A stretch of DNA of 64,000 nucleotides from Crenalkalicoccus roseus. Lineage in GTDB: Bacteria; Pseudomonadota; Alphaproteobacteria; Acetobacterales; Acetobacteraceae. Numbering within the stretch: the stretch's first letter is position 1; each line of letters opens with the position of its first letter. The notes below the pieces were generated by a model. That model was given only the letters and a program-made list of their open reading frames with translations. It was not told the DNA's origin and searched no databases. Shown piece by piece: positions 36,240 through 44,789 of the stretch. The position numbers and the translations under genes are program-made. The stretch lies in contig NZ_SJDM01000002.1 in assembly GCF_004761865.1 (NCBI RefSeq), forward strand, positions 290,522-354,521, in the 5' to 3' direction.

Positions 36240-36518
36240 ATGAGCGAGGCGGCAACCATGCCGGAGGCGGAGGCGGATACGGAGGTCGGCGGCATCGCCG
36301 CCGAGCGGCTGCGCTCCATCGTCGAGCGGATCGAGCGGCTGGAGGAGGAGCGCAAGGCGCTCGGCAACGACATCAAGGACATCTACGCCGAGGCCAAGAG
36401 CGCCGGCTTCGACGTGAAAGTGCTGCGCCAGGTCATCTCGCTGCGTCGGCGCGAGCCGGCGGAGGTCGAGGAGCAGGAGACGCTGCTCGACCTCTATCGC
36501 CGCGCCCTTGGCATGTAG
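36240..36518 (+). CDS. gapR: GapR family DNA-binding protein (DUF2312)
   Basis: 92 residues. [50 protein letters not shown] (quoted in parts) is the hallmark of GapR, which forms a dimer-of-dimers clamp that senses overtwisted DNA in alphaproteobacteria. The first ~20 residues are acidic and variable. GTGGGGGAAAGGGC precedes the ATG. It is an essential or near-essential nucleoid protein in Caulobacter; here it sits alone between DUF1244 and the aquaporin. Confidence 0.93.
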   Translation: MSEAATMPEAEADTEVGGIAAERLRSIVERIERLEEERKALGNDIKDIYAEAKSAGFDVKVLRQVISLRRREPAEVEEQETLLDLYRRALGM

Positions 36519-36646
36519 GGTGCCCCCGCCGGCGGGACGCGCTCCCCGATCACGATGGGCGGAACCGTGTTTCAAGCCAGTTGGTAACCTCTGTCGTTCT
36601 CTCGAGCCGGGGCCAGTTCCAGGGTGCCGGGGAGGAGGACGAAAGG

Positions 36647-37429
36647 ATGTCCCGCAAGCTGCTGGCCGAGTGCCTCGGCACGCTGTGGCTCGTTCTGGGC
36701 GGCTGCGGCAGCGCCGTGCTGGCCGCGAAATTCCCGGAGGTCGGCATCGGGCTGGTCGGCGTGTCGCTTGCCTTCGGGCTGACCGTCCTGACCATGGCCT
36801 ATGCGATCGGCCACATCTCGGGCTGCCACCTGAACCCGGCCGTGACGCTCGGCCTCGTCGCCGCCGGGCGGTTCCGCGGCGGCGAGGCGGGGCCCTACAT
36901 CGCCGCGCAGCTCGCCGGTGCCCTGCTCGGGGCCCTGCTGCTCTACGCCATCGCCTCCGGCCAGCCCGGCTGGACGCTCGCCGCCGGGCTCGCCACCAAC
37001 GGCTACGGCGAGGCCTCGCCCGGGCGGTTCAGCATGGCCGCCGGCTTCGTCACCGAAGGGGTGATGACCTTCTTCTTCCTGCTCATCATCCTGGGCGCCA
37101 CCGCGGCACGCGCCCCGGCGGCGCTTGCCCCGGTGGCCATCGGCCTCGGGCTGACGCTGATCCACCTGGTCAGCATTCCCGTGACCAACACCTCGGTGAA
37201 CCCCGCCCGCAGCACCGGGCCGGCGCTGGTGGCGGGAGGCACGGCGCTGGCGCAGCTCTGGCTGTTCTGGGTGGCACCGATCCTGGGCGCGGTTGCTGCC
37301 GGCGCGCTGCACCGCTGGATGGGGGCCGAGGCGGCGGCCGACGATGCGGACCGCGAGGCGGCGGCGCGCCGCGCGGCGGCCTCCCCGGTGGAGGCGCTGG
37401 CGCCCATGCCGGCCCGCGAGCCGCGTTAG
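36647..37429 (+). CDS. aqpZ: Aquaporin (AqpZ-like)
   Basis: 260 residues, six membrane helices. The two half-helix pore motifs are both intact: [12 protein letters not shown] (about residue 62) and [14 protein letters not shown] (about 185). The His and Cys near the second half and the Arg after NPA are consistent with a water-selective channel. The C-terminal 30 residues are charged and Ala-rich ([15 protein letters not shown]). GGGGAGGAGGACGAAAGG precedes ATG 36647, so the longer upstream reading is not used. A dispersed palindrome follows immediately. Confidence 0.94.
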   Translation: MSRKLLAECLGTLWLVLGGCGSAVLAAKFPEVGIGLVGVSLAFGLTVLTMAYAIGHISGCHLNPAVTLGLVAAGRFRGGEAGPYIAAQLAGALLGALLLYAIASGQPGWTLAAGLATNGYGEASPGRFSMAAGFVTEGVMTFFFLLIILGATAARAPAALAPVAIGLGLTLIHLVSIPVTNTSVNPARSTGPALVAGGTALAQLWLFWVAPILGAVAAGALHRWMGAEAAADDADREAAARRAAASPVEALAPMPAREPR

Positions 37430-37436
37430 GGCGGAT

Positions 37437-37464
37437 CCCGTTCAGATGGACCCACCTGAACGGG
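37437..37464. repeat. Dispersed palindromic element, copy 2
   Basis: CCCGTTCAGATGGA followed by CCCACCTGAACGGG, an imperfect palindrome directly after the aquaporin gene. With the following TGAAGAGGC it matches the element at 18187-18224 in the opposite orientation, differing at only a few centre bases. Confidence 0.8.
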
Positions 37465-37491
37465 TGAAGAGGCTGACACGCACAAGATCTG

Positions 37492-37529
37492 GAGCATTTT
37501 CCGCGAGCCGAGGCGAACGGAGAATGCTC
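37492..37529. repeat. Second palindromic element, GAGCATTTTCCG type
   Basis: GAGCATTTTCCG, 14-nt spacer, CGGAGAATGCTC; one mismatch, which would pair as G-U in RNA. Elements of this type recur between genes in many alphaproteobacteria. It overlaps the stop codon of the minus-strand gene that ends at 37529 and may stop transcription of both neighbours. Confidence 0.75.
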
Positions 37530-37891
37530 TAGCCCGGCCGGAAGCGCGCCGCCGTCACCGCATCCGTCCGCAGCGCCGCGGCGAGCGCCGCTCGGCCGGC
37601 GGCGCTCGGCACCAGGGCCACCACCCGCTCGAACCAGGGGCAGCGCCCCCGCACCCGTGCTTGGAACAGCGCATCGAGCGCCGCCGCCGCGGGTGGCCGC
37701 CCCGCACAGCAGGCGCAGCCGGCGGGGTGGCTCTCCCCCGGTGCGAAGGCCGCCGCGGCGGCGGCAAGGGGCGAGGGCGGGCCGGGCGCCTCGGCGAGCA
37801 GGGCGGCGGGCCGGCCGGCGAGGGCGGCGGGCAGGTCGTCAGGATCGGTGATGACGGTGACAGGGATACGGGCATCCAGGGACCAAGCCAT
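37529..37891 (-). CDS. Short CobW-like (COG0523-related) protein lacking the GTP-binding loop
   Basis: 120 residues. The start RIPVTVITD matches the first strand of COG0523 GTPases, but the P-loop G-x-x-G-x-G-K-T is absent and replaced by DPDDLPAALAG. The metal motif GC-x-CC survives as HPAGCACCAGR (about residue 57), and the end LRTDAVTAARFRPG matches the family's TDPVVAARF block. It is therefore a cut-down relative that should not bind GTP but might bind metal. It is divergent from the ArsR-methyltransferase regulator and its start lies 7 bp from that gene's likely operator, so joint control is plausible. It could be a decaying gene instead. Confidence 0.6.
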   Translation of the reverse strand: MAWSLDARIPVTVITDPDDLPAALAGRPAALLAEAPGPPSPLAAAAAAFAPGESHPAGCACCAGRPPAAAALDALFQARVRGRCPWFERVVALVPSAAGRAALAAALRTDAVTAARFRPG

Positions 37892-37898
37892 GCGCTGG

Positions 37899-37918
37899 AC
37901 ATAAGGATATGTTTATGT
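37899..37918. promoter_or_regulatory. Putative ArsR-family (SahR/SamR-like) operator
   Basis: ACATAA-N8-TTATGT, a 20-bp palindrome in an AT-rich pocket between the divergent CobW-like gene and the ArsR-methyltransferase gene. ArsR-type regulators of the SAM cycle with this domain fusion bind AT-rich palindromes of similar size. Its place 13 bp before the regulator start fits autoregulation together with metH. Confidence 0.6.
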
Positions 37919-37931
37919 TATTGGCAAGTGC

Positions 37932-38876
37932 ATGGAGGACCTCCTGGCCCAGCTCCGCGCCGCCGCCGAGCCGACACGGCTCCGCCTGCTCGCCCTCTGC
38001 GCGCGCGGCGCCTTCTGCGTGAGCGACCTCTGCGAGGTGCTCGGCCAGTCCCAGCCGCGCCTCTCCCGCCACCTGAAGCTGCTGGTCGAGGCCGGGCTGC
38101 TGGAGCGGGTGCCGGAAGGCGCCAACGCCTATTTCCAGGTCCCCCCCGGCGCCGACCTCGCCCGCGTCATCCTGGCCCGCCTGCCGGAGGACGACCCGCT
38201 GCTCGCCGCCGACCGGCGCCAGGCCGTGCGCCTCGCCGCCGAGCGGGCCCGCGAGGCCTCCGCCGCCTTCCGCCGCGACGGCGCCGACTGGGACGAGATG
38301 CGCGCCCTCGGCCTGCCCGCCGCGGCGATCGAGGCGGCGCTGCTCGCCGCCCTGCCGCCGCGCATGGGCCGCCTGCTCGACATCGGCACCGGCACCGGCC
38401 GGCTGCTCGAACTGGTGGCACCCCGTGTCGAGAGCGCCCTCGGCGTGGACGCCAGCCGCGAGATGCTGGCGCTCGCCCGCGCCCGCCTCGCCGAGCGCGG
38501 CCTCGCCGGCCGCTGCGCGGTGCGCCAGGCCGACATGTACCGCCTGCCCCTGCCCGACGCCGCCTTCGACGCCGTGACGCTGCAGATGGTGCTGCACTAC
38601 GCCGAGGATCCGGCGGCGGCGCTGGCCGAAGCGGCGCGGGTGCTCAAGCCGGGCGGCGCGCTGCTGGTGGTGGACCTCGCCCCGCACGACCGCGCCGAGG
38701 TGATGGAGCGCCACCGGCACCGCTGGCCCGGCTTCGACGACGCCGAACTCGCTGGATGGCTCGGCGAGGCCGGCTGCGCGCTCGCCGACGCCATCACCGT
38801 GGACGGCCCGCTTCCCGTCCGCCTCTGGCCGGCGCGGCGGCGCGTGCGCGGCCCCGTCTCCGTCCTCGCCTTCTGA
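37932..38876 (+). CDS. ArsR-family regulator fused to a SAM-dependent methyltransferase domain
   Basis: 314 residues. N-terminal winged helix: EPTRLRLLALCARGAFCVSDLCEVLGQSQPRLSRHLKLLVEAGLLER (in parts, about 14-63). C-terminal class I methyltransferase: GRLLDIGTGTGRLLELVAP (about 144-160), GVDASREMLALARARL and LQMVLHYAEDPAAALAEAARVLKPGG. Proteins with this fusion (SahR/SamR group) sense SAM or S-adenosylhomocysteine and repress methionine-cycle genes. Only 13 nt separate it from metH, so the two form an operon and metH is its likely target. No metF gene is present in the window. Short leader with a weak ribosome site. Confidence 0.9.
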   Translation: MEDLLAQLRAAAEPTRLRLLALCARGAFCVSDLCEVLGQSQPRLSRHLKLLVEAGLLERVPEGANAYFQVPPGADLARVILARLPEDDPLLAADRRQAVRLAAERAREASAAFRRDGADWDEMRALGLPAAAIEAALLAALPPRMGRLLDIGTGTGRLLELVAPRVESALGVDASREMLALARARLAERGLAGRCAVRQADMYRLPLPDAAFDAVTLQMVLHYAEDPAAALAEAARVLKPGGALLVVDLAPHDRAEVMERHRHRWPGFDDAELAGWLGEAGCALADAITVDGPLPVRLWPARRRVRGPVSVLAF

Positions 38877-38889
38877 GAGGCCGCACCGC

Positions 38890-41800
38890 ATGGCCCGACC
38901 GCACCTCCTCGACGCGCTCCGCGACCGCGTGCTGCTCTGCGACGGCGGCATGGGCAGCCGCGTGCAGGCCATGGCGCTCGACGTGGAGCGCGACTTCTGG
39001 GGCAGGGAGAACTGCACCGAGGTGCTGAACCTCTCCCGCCCCGACATCGTGCGCGACATCCACCGCGGCTATTTCGAGGCCGGCGCCGACATGGTGCTGA
39101 CCAATTCCTTCGGCGGCAGCCCGGTCACGCTCGGTGAATTCGGCCTCGAGGACCGCGCCTTCGAGATCAACCGCGTCGCCGCCGAGCTGGCGCGCGAAGC
39201 GGCGGAAGGCTTCGCCGACGGGCGCCACCGCTGGGTGGTGGGCGACATCGGACCGGGCACCAAGCTGCCCTCCCTCGGCAACATCGGCTACGACGCGCTG
39301 GAGACCGCGCTCGCCGAGCAGTGTCGCGGCCTGATCGCCGGCGGCGTCGACGCGCTGCTGACCGAGACCAACCAGGACACGCTCTACATCAAGGCCGCGG
39401 TCAACGCCGCGAAGCGCGCCCGCGCCGAGGCCGGCTCCGACATCCCGATCCTCGTGCAGGTGACGGTGGAGACCACCGGCACGCTGCTGGTCGGCCCCGA
39501 CATCGCCGCCGCCGCGACGGTGGCGCACGCCCTCGACGTGCCGCTGATCGGCCTCAACTGCGCGACCGGGCCGCAGGAGATGGCCGAGCACCTCCGCTGG
39601 CTCTCGCGGAACTGGCCCGGCCTCCTCTCCTGCCAGCCCAATGCCGGCCTGCCCGAGCTGGTGGACGGGAAGACGCACTACCCGCTCGGCGCCGCCGAGC
39701 TCGCCGCCTGGATGGAGCGCTTCGTCACCGAGGATGGGCTGAACCTGATCGGCGGCTGCTGCGGCACCTCGACGCCGCACATCGAGGCGCTGGACGCGAT
39801 GCTGCGCCGGCTCGACGGCGGGCGCTTCCGCCCGGCGCCGGCGCGGCGCAGCGTGGCCTGGGTGCCCTCCGTGGCAAGCCTCTACTCGGCGGTGCCGCTC
39901 CGGCAGGAGAACGCCTACTTCTCCATCGGCGAGCGCTGCAACGCCAACGGCTCCAAGGCCTGGCGGGAGCGGCAGGCGGCGCATGACTGGGACGGCTGCG
40001 TCGCCATGGGGCGCGAGCAGGTGGCCGAAGGCTCGCACGCGCTCGACCTCTGCACCGCCTTCGTCGGCCGCGACGAGCTCGCCGAGATGGCCGAGGTGGT
40101 GCGCCGCTTCACCTCCTCCGTCAACGCGCCGCTGGTGATCGACAGCACCGAGACGTCGGTGATCGAGGCGGCGCTCAAGCTGCACGGCGGCAAGCCGATC
40201 ATCAACTCAATCAATTTCGAGGACGGCGAGAAGCACGCCCATGACCGCATGGCGCTGGCGCGGAAGTTCGGCGCCGCCGTCATCGCGCTCACCATAGACG
40301 AGCAGGGCATGGCCAAGACCGCCGAGGACAAGCTGCGCATCGCGCGGCGCCTCGTGGACTTCGCCTGTGGCCGCCACGGCCTGCCGCAGAGCGACCTGCT
40401 GATCGACCCGCTGACCTTCACCATCGCCACCGGCAACGAGGACGACCGGAAGCTCGGCCTGTGGACGCTCGAGGGGATCCGCATGATCCGGGAGGAGTTC
40501 CCGGACATCCAGATCATCCTCGGCCTGTCCAACATCTCCTTCGGCCTCAACCCGGCGGCGCGGCACGTGCTGAACAGCGTGTTCCTCGACCACGCGGTGC
40601 GGGCGGGCATGACCGGCGCCATCGTGCACGCCAGCAAGATCCGGCCGCTGCACCAGATCGCGCCCGAGGAGGTGCAGGTCGCCGAGGACCTGATCTTCGA
40701 CCGGCGGCGGGAGGGCTACGACCCGCTGCAGCGCATGCTGGAGATCTTCGCCGGCCGCAAGGCCGCCGACGCCGCCGCGCGGAAGCGCGCCGAGACGGTG
40801 GAGGAGCGCCTGCGCGACCGCATCGTGGACGGCGACCGCAAGGGGCTGGAGGACGACCTCGCCGAGGCCATGGCCAGGGGCCACGCCCCGCTCGACATCA
40901 TCAACACCATCCTGCTCGACGGCATGAAGGTGGTGGGCGAGCTGTTCGGCGCGGGCAAGATGCAGCTTCCCTTCGTGCTGCAGTCGGCCGAGACGATGAA
41001 GGCGGCGGTGGCCTACCTCGAACCCCACATGGAACGGGTGGAGGGGCAGGAGAAGGGCACCATCGTCCTCGCCACGGTGAAGGGCGACGTGCACGACATC
41101 GGCAAGAACCTGGTGGACATCATCCTCACCAACAACGGCTACCGCGTGGTGAACCTCGGCATCAAGGTCCCGCTCGCGGAGATGGTCGCCGCGGCGAGGG
41201 AGCACCGGGCGCACGCCATCGGCATGTCCGGCCTGCTGGTCAAGTCCACCGTGGTGATGCGCGAGAACCTTGAGGAGATGTCGCGCATCGGCCTCGACAT
41301 CCCGGTGCTGCTCGGCGGCGCGGCGCTGACGCGCACCTACGTGGAGGAGGACTGCGTCCGCGCCTATGCCTGCGGCCGCGTCGCCTACGCCAGGGACGCC
41401 TTCGACGGCCTGCACCTGATGGACAAGGTGACGGGCAACGGCTTCGACGACTACCTCGCCGCCGTGCAGGCGAAGCGCAGGGGCAAGACGCGCAACGAGA
41501 GCCGCGTGCTCGGCCAGGCCGATCCGCGCGGCTTCGCCCCGGTGGACCTGGGCTACGCCCAGTCGCGCCGTCGCCGCCTGACCGCGGGCGTGCCGGTGCC
41601 CGATCCGCCCTTCTGGGGGCCGCGCCTGATCGAGGCGGCGCCGAAGGCGGTCGTGCCCTTCATCAACGAGCGCAGCCTGTTCCAATTCCAGTGGGGCTTC
41701 CGCAAGCAGGGACGCAGCCTGGAGGGTTTCCTCGGCTGGGCGAAGCAGGAGCTCCGCCCCGTGCTCCGGCGCATGCTGGCCCTGGCCGAGGCCGAGGGCA

Positions 41801-42390
41801 TCCTGACGCCGCGGGCGATCTACGGCTACTGGAAATGCGCCGGGCAGGGCAACGACCTGATCCTGTTCGAGCCCGACGGCGTGACCGAGGCCGCGCGCTT
41901 CACCCTGCCGCGCCAGCCGAAGCAGGACGGCGAGTGCATCGCCGACTTCGTGCGCGACGTGGAGGACGGGCCGAACGCGCGCGACGTCATCGGCCTGCAG
42001 GTGGTCACCATGGGCGAGCGGGCGAGCGAGGTGGCCCGCCAGTGGTTCGAGGCGAACCGCTACCAGGACTACCTCTACCTCCACGGCCTGTCGGTGGAGA
42101 TGGCCGAGGCGATGGCGGAGTACGTGCACAAGCGCATCCGCGCCGAATGGGGCTTCGCCGCCGAGGACGACCGCGACATGGACCGGATGCTGGCCCAGGG
42201 CTATCGCGGCGGGCGCTACTCCTTCGGCTACCCGGCCTGCCCGCGGCTCGAGGACCAGGCGCCGCTGCTGCGCCTGCTCGGCGCGGAGCGGATCGGCGTG
42301 ACCCTCAGCGAGGAGTGGCAGCTCCACCCGGAGCAGTCCACCAGCGCGATCGTGCTGCACCACCCGCGGGCCAAGTACTTCTCGGTCTGA
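38890..42390 (+). CDS. metH: Cobalamin-dependent methionine synthase MetH
   Basis: 1166 residues, all four modules present. Homocysteine domain (about 1-320): LLCDGGMGSRVQAM, LNCATGPQEM and IGGCCGTST supply the zinc cysteines. Pterin domain (about 340-620): FSIGERCNANGSKAW and GLSNISFGLNP. Cap and B12 domain (about 640-870): GDVHDIGKNLVDIIL with the cobalt-ligand His at 735, and GMSGLLVKSTVVMRENL. Activation domain (about 900-1166): EWGF and GGRYSFGYPACP for SAM binding. It methylates homocysteine from methyl-THF. Co-transcribed with the ArsR-methyltransferase gene and followed by a B12-uptake group. Confidence 0.96.
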   Translation: MARPHLLDALRDRVLLCDGGMGSRVQAMALDVERDFWGRENCTEVLNLSRPDIVRDIHRGYFEAGADMVLTNSFGGSPVTLGEFGLEDRAFEINRVAAELAREAAEGFADGRHRWVVGDIGPGTKLPSLGNIGYDALETALAEQCRGLIAGGVDALLTETNQDTLYIKAAVNAAKRARAEAGSDIPILVQVTVETTGTLLVGPDIAAAATVAHALDVPLIGLNCATGPQEMAEHLRWLSRNWPGLLSCQPNAGLPELVDGKTHYPLGAAELAAWMERFVTEDGLNLIGGCCGTSTPHIEALDAMLRRLDGGRFRPAPARRSVAWVPSVASLYSAVPLRQENAYFSIGERCNANGSKAWRERQAAHDWDGCVAMGREQVAEGSHALDLCTAFVGRDELAEMAEVVRRFTSSVNAPLVIDSTETSVIEAALKLHGGKPIINSINFEDGEKHAHDRMALARKFGAAVIALTIDEQGMAKTAEDKLRIARRLVDFACGRHGLPQSDLLIDPLTFTIATGNEDDRKLGLWTLEGIRMIREEFPDIQIILGLSNISFGLNPAARHVLNSVFLDHAVRAGMTGAIVHASKIRPLHQIAPEEVQVAEDLIFDRRREGYDPLQRMLEIFAGRKAADAAARKRAETVEERLRDRIVDGDRKGLEDDLAEAMARGHAPLDIINTILLDGMKVVGELFGAGKMQLPFVLQSAETMKAAVAYLEPHMERVEGQEKGTIVLATVKGDVHDIGKNLVDIILTNNGYRVVNLGIKVPLAEMVAAAREHRAHAIGMSGLLVKSTVVMRENLEEMSRIGLDIPVLLGGAALTRTYVEEDCVRAYACGRVAYARDAFDGLHLMDKVTGNGFDDYLAAVQAKRRGKTRNESRVLGQADPRGFAPVDLGYAQSRRRRLTAGVPVPDPPFWGPRLIEAAPKAVVPFINERSLFQFQWGFRKQGRSLEGFLGWAKQELRPVLRRMLALAEAEGILTPRAIYGYWKCAGQGNDLILFEPDGVTEAARFTLPRQPKQDGECIADFVRDVEDGPNARDVIGLQVVTMGERASEVARQWFEANRYQDYLYLHGLSVEMAEAMAEYVHKRIRAEWGFAAEDDRDMDRMLAQGYRGGRYSFGYPACPRLEDQAPLLRLLGAERIGVTLSEEWQLHPEQSTSAIVLHHPRAKYFSV

Positions 42391-42525
42391 CGCGACGCGG
42401 GGGGTTGCGGGGGCGGTGCCCGAAGGGGCATGAACCCACCCGCCGAACGGGAGCCGCGCCGCTTGGTCCCTGACCCTCTCTACCGCCTCCGTCCCCGACG
42501 GGGCCTCGCGCCGGGCTGAGGCGCC

Positions 42526-43413
42526 ATGAGCCGGGCCGTCCGCACCGCGGCGGGGAGCGTCGCCGTCGCCTGCCTCGTGCTCGCCCTGAAGCTCGTCGCC
42601 TGGTGGCTGACGGGCAGCGTGGCGCTGCTCGCCGACGCGCTGGAGAGCGTGGTCAACGTCGCCGCCGCCCTCGCGGCGCTGGCCGCCATCCGCTTCTCCG
42701 CCCTGCCGCCGGATTCCAACCACCCCTATGGCCATACCAAGGTGGAGTACTTCTCCGCCGTGCTCGAGGGGGTGCTGATCGTCGTCGCGGCGGCGGTGAT
42801 CCTGCACGAGGCCTGGGGCGCCTTCCTGGCGCCGCGGCCGCCGGACATGCCGGCGCAGGGCCTCGCGGTCTCCGCGCTCGCCACCGCAATCAACATCGCC
42901 TGGGCGCGGGTGCTGTTCCGTCGCGGGCGAGAGGTCCGCTCCCCGGCGCTGCTCGCCGATGCGCGGCACCTCACGGCGGACATCGTCACCTCCCTCGGCG
43001 TGATCCTCGGCGTCGCGCTGGTGACGCTGACCGGCCTCCTCTGGCTCGACCCGCTGGTGGCGGCGCTGACCGCGGCGAACATCCTGTGGTCGGGCTGGCG
43101 GCTGGTGCGCGCCTCGGTCGGCGGGCTGATGGACGAGGCGGTCCCGCCCGAGCTGCTCCAGCGCATCCGCCGCGTCGTGTCGGTGCACGCCGCCGGGGCG
43201 ATCGAGGCGCACGACCTGCGCAGCCGCCATGCCGGGCGCCTCACCTTCATCGAATTCCACCTGGTGGTGCCCGGGGACATGCGCGTGGTGGAGGCGCACG
43301 ACATCTGCGACCGGATCGAGGCGGCGCTGAAGGCGGAGATCGAGGGCGCCGTCATCACCATCCATGTGGAGCCGGAGGGCAAGGCCAAGCACCATGGGGT
43401 GGTGGTGCTGTGA
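42526..43413 (+). CDS. Cation diffusion facilitator (CDF) metal transporter
   Basis: 295 residues, six predicted helices. KLVAWWLTGSVALLADALESVVNVAAALAALAAI (in parts, about 22-56) has the first metal site in ADALES. PYGHTKVEYFSAVLEG (about 66), DARHLTADIVTSLGV (about 145) with the second H-x-x-x-D pair, and a C-terminal cytoplasmic domain with HDLRSRHAGRLTFIEFHLVVPG follow. CDF proteins export Zn, Fe, Co or Mn by proton antiport. Its end overlaps the tonB gene by GTGA. The surrounding B12 genes raise the possibility of cobalt handling, which is inference only. Confidence 0.9.
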   Translation: MSRAVRTAAGSVAVACLVLALKLVAWWLTGSVALLADALESVVNVAAALAALAAIRFSALPPDSNHPYGHTKVEYFSAVLEGVLIVVAAAVILHEAWGAFLAPRPPDMPAQGLAVSALATAINIAWARVLFRRGREVRSPALLADARHLTADIVTSLGVILGVALVTLTGLLWLDPLVAALTAANILWSGWRLVRASVGGLMDEAVPPELLQRIRRVVSVHAAGAIEAHDLRSRHAGRLTFIEFHLVVPGDMRVVEAHDICDRIEAALKAEIEGAVITIHVEPEGKAKHHGVVVL

Positions 43414-44207
43414 GCCGTCCGGCGGCGCTCCGCTCCGCCGCGCCGCCGCTCCGCGCCGTGGCCCTGTCGCTGCTGCTGCATGGCGGGGCGGTGGCAGGGA
43501 TGCTGCTGGCGGACCGCGACGCGCCGCCGGCGCCGGGCGCCGAGCGGGGGGTGGAAATCCTCTGGCACCGCGAGGTGGCGCGGGATTCGGCGGCGGGGGA
43601 GGCGGCGCCGGACCCACCCTCCGCCGAGGCGCCACCCCAGTCTCCGCCACCCGAGGCGCTGCCGGCCGAGGCGGGGCATGGGCCGCCGGAGCACGCCCCG
43701 CAGGCCGGGACGCCGCCGCTGGAGCCCGTGCCGCCCGGGAGGGGGGATGCGCCGGCGGCCATCGTCGCGGCGGAAGCGCCCCTGCCCTTGCCACCCCCGC
43801 CCATGCCGCCGCCTCCGCCCTCCGCCCCGGCCCGGCCGGCGCCCGCCCTGCCCCCCGCCGCGCCGCCCTTGCCGGGGGAGGGGCCGCGGCCGCCGATGCT
43901 GGGCGGCGGGGCGCTGGTGCTCGGCGCGGTCTCGCAGCCCACCCCCGAATACCGCCCGGAGGAGCCCCGCTACCCCGAGGGTGCGCGCCGACGGGGCGAG
44001 ACCGGCACCGTGCGCGTGCGGCTGCACGTGGACGAGCGCGGCCGGGTCGCCCGCGTGGACCTCCTCGGCAGTTCCGGCCATGCCGAGCTGGACCGTGCCG
44101 CCCAGGACTACTTCGCGCGCTGGCGCTTCCGCCCGGCGCGCCGCGCCGATGGGCTGCCGGTGGCGGACAGCGTGACCGCCGCCCTGACCTGGCGGCTGGT
44201 GGATTGA
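43410..44207 (+). CDS. tonB: TonB-family energy transducer
   Basis: 265 residues. GTG start overlapping the CDF stop. One N-terminal membrane helix (AVALSLLLHGGAVAGMLLA, about 15-33) is followed by a long Pro-rich periplasmic spacer (about 55-165, PPPPMPPPPPSAPARPAP) and a C-terminal TonB domain: EYRPEEPRYPEGARRRGETGTVRVRLHVDERGRVARVDLLGSSGH (in parts). It transmits the proton-motive force to outer-membrane receptors; the btuB gene 0.6 kb away is its natural partner. ExbB and ExbD are not in the window. The ATG/GTG overlap with a transporter gene is unusual for tonB. Confidence 0.9.
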   Translation: MSRPAALRSAAPPLRAVALSLLLHGGAVAGMLLADRDAPPAPGAERGVEILWHREVARDSAAGEAAPDPPSAEAPPQSPPPEALPAEAGHGPPEHAPQAGTPPLEPVPPGRGDAPAAIVAAEAPLPLPPPPMPPPPPSAPARPAPALPPAAPPLPGEGPRPPMLGGGALVLGAVSQPTPEYRPEEPRYPEGARRRGETGTVRVRLHVDERGRVARVDLLGSSGHAELDRAAQDYFARWRFRPARRADGLPVADSVTAALTWRLVD

Positions 44208-44218
44208 GGACGAGGCCC

Positions 44219-44776
44219 ATGGTGAAGCTCGACATCATCACCACCCGTGGCGGCGATGGGGGGGAGACCTCGCTCGGCGACGGCACCCGCTTGCGCAAGG
44301 ACGCGCTGCGCATCGAGGCGATCGGCGCCGTGGACGAGGCGAACGCCGCGATCGGCCTCCTCCGCCTGCACACGGCGGGGCGAGAGGAGGATGCGATGCT
44401 CGGGCGCATCCAGTCCGACCTGTTCGACCTCGGCGCCGATCTCTGCGTCCCCGGCACGGGGGAGGACCGGCTGCGCGTCGCCCCCGCCCAGTGCGCGCGG
44501 CTGGAGGCGGAGATCCGCGCCCTGAACGCCGGGCTGCCGCCGCTCGCGAGCTTCGTGCTGCCCGGCGGCTCCCCGGGCGCGGCGGCGGCGCATCTGGCCC
44601 GCACCGTGGCGCGGCGGGCGGAGCGGCGCGTGGTCGCCCTCGCCGCCGCGGAGGCGGTGAACCCGGAGGCGGTGCGCTACCTGAACCGCCTCTCCGACCA
44701 CCTCTTCGTGCTGGCGCGGCGGCTGAACGACAACGGCACGCGCGACGTCACCTGGGTGCCCGGCGCCACGCGCTGA
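44219..44776 (+). CDS. Cob(I)alamin adenosyltransferase, PduO type
   Basis: 185 residues. TTRGGDGGETSLGDGTRLRKD (about residue 8) is the ATP-binding signature of PduO-type enzymes, followed by GAVDEANAAIGLLR and IQSDLFDLGADLCVPG (about 62), and ending with RYLNRLSDHLFVLARRLN (about 155), which carries conserved Arg and Asn of the active site. It adds the adenosyl group to cobalamin reduced to Co(I). It follows tonB by 11 nt. Placement beside metH, tonB and btuB makes a B12 uptake and activation group. Converges on btuB. Confidence 0.94.
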   Translation: MVKLDIITTRGGDGGETSLGDGTRLRKDALRIEAIGAVDEANAAIGLLRLHTAGREEDAMLGRIQSDLFDLGADLCVPGTGEDRLRVAPAQCARLEAEIRALNAGLPPLASFVLPGGSPGAAAAHLARTVARRAERRVVALAAAEAVNPEAVRYLNRLSDHLFVLARRLNDNGTRDVTWVPGATR

Positions 44777-44789
44777 GCACGGGCCGCCG

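Noticed and set aside
40207-44604. A 1465-codon minus-strand frame opposite metH, CDF and tonB
   Set aside because: All three plus-strand genes show clear family motifs and coupled starts; the antisense product has none.
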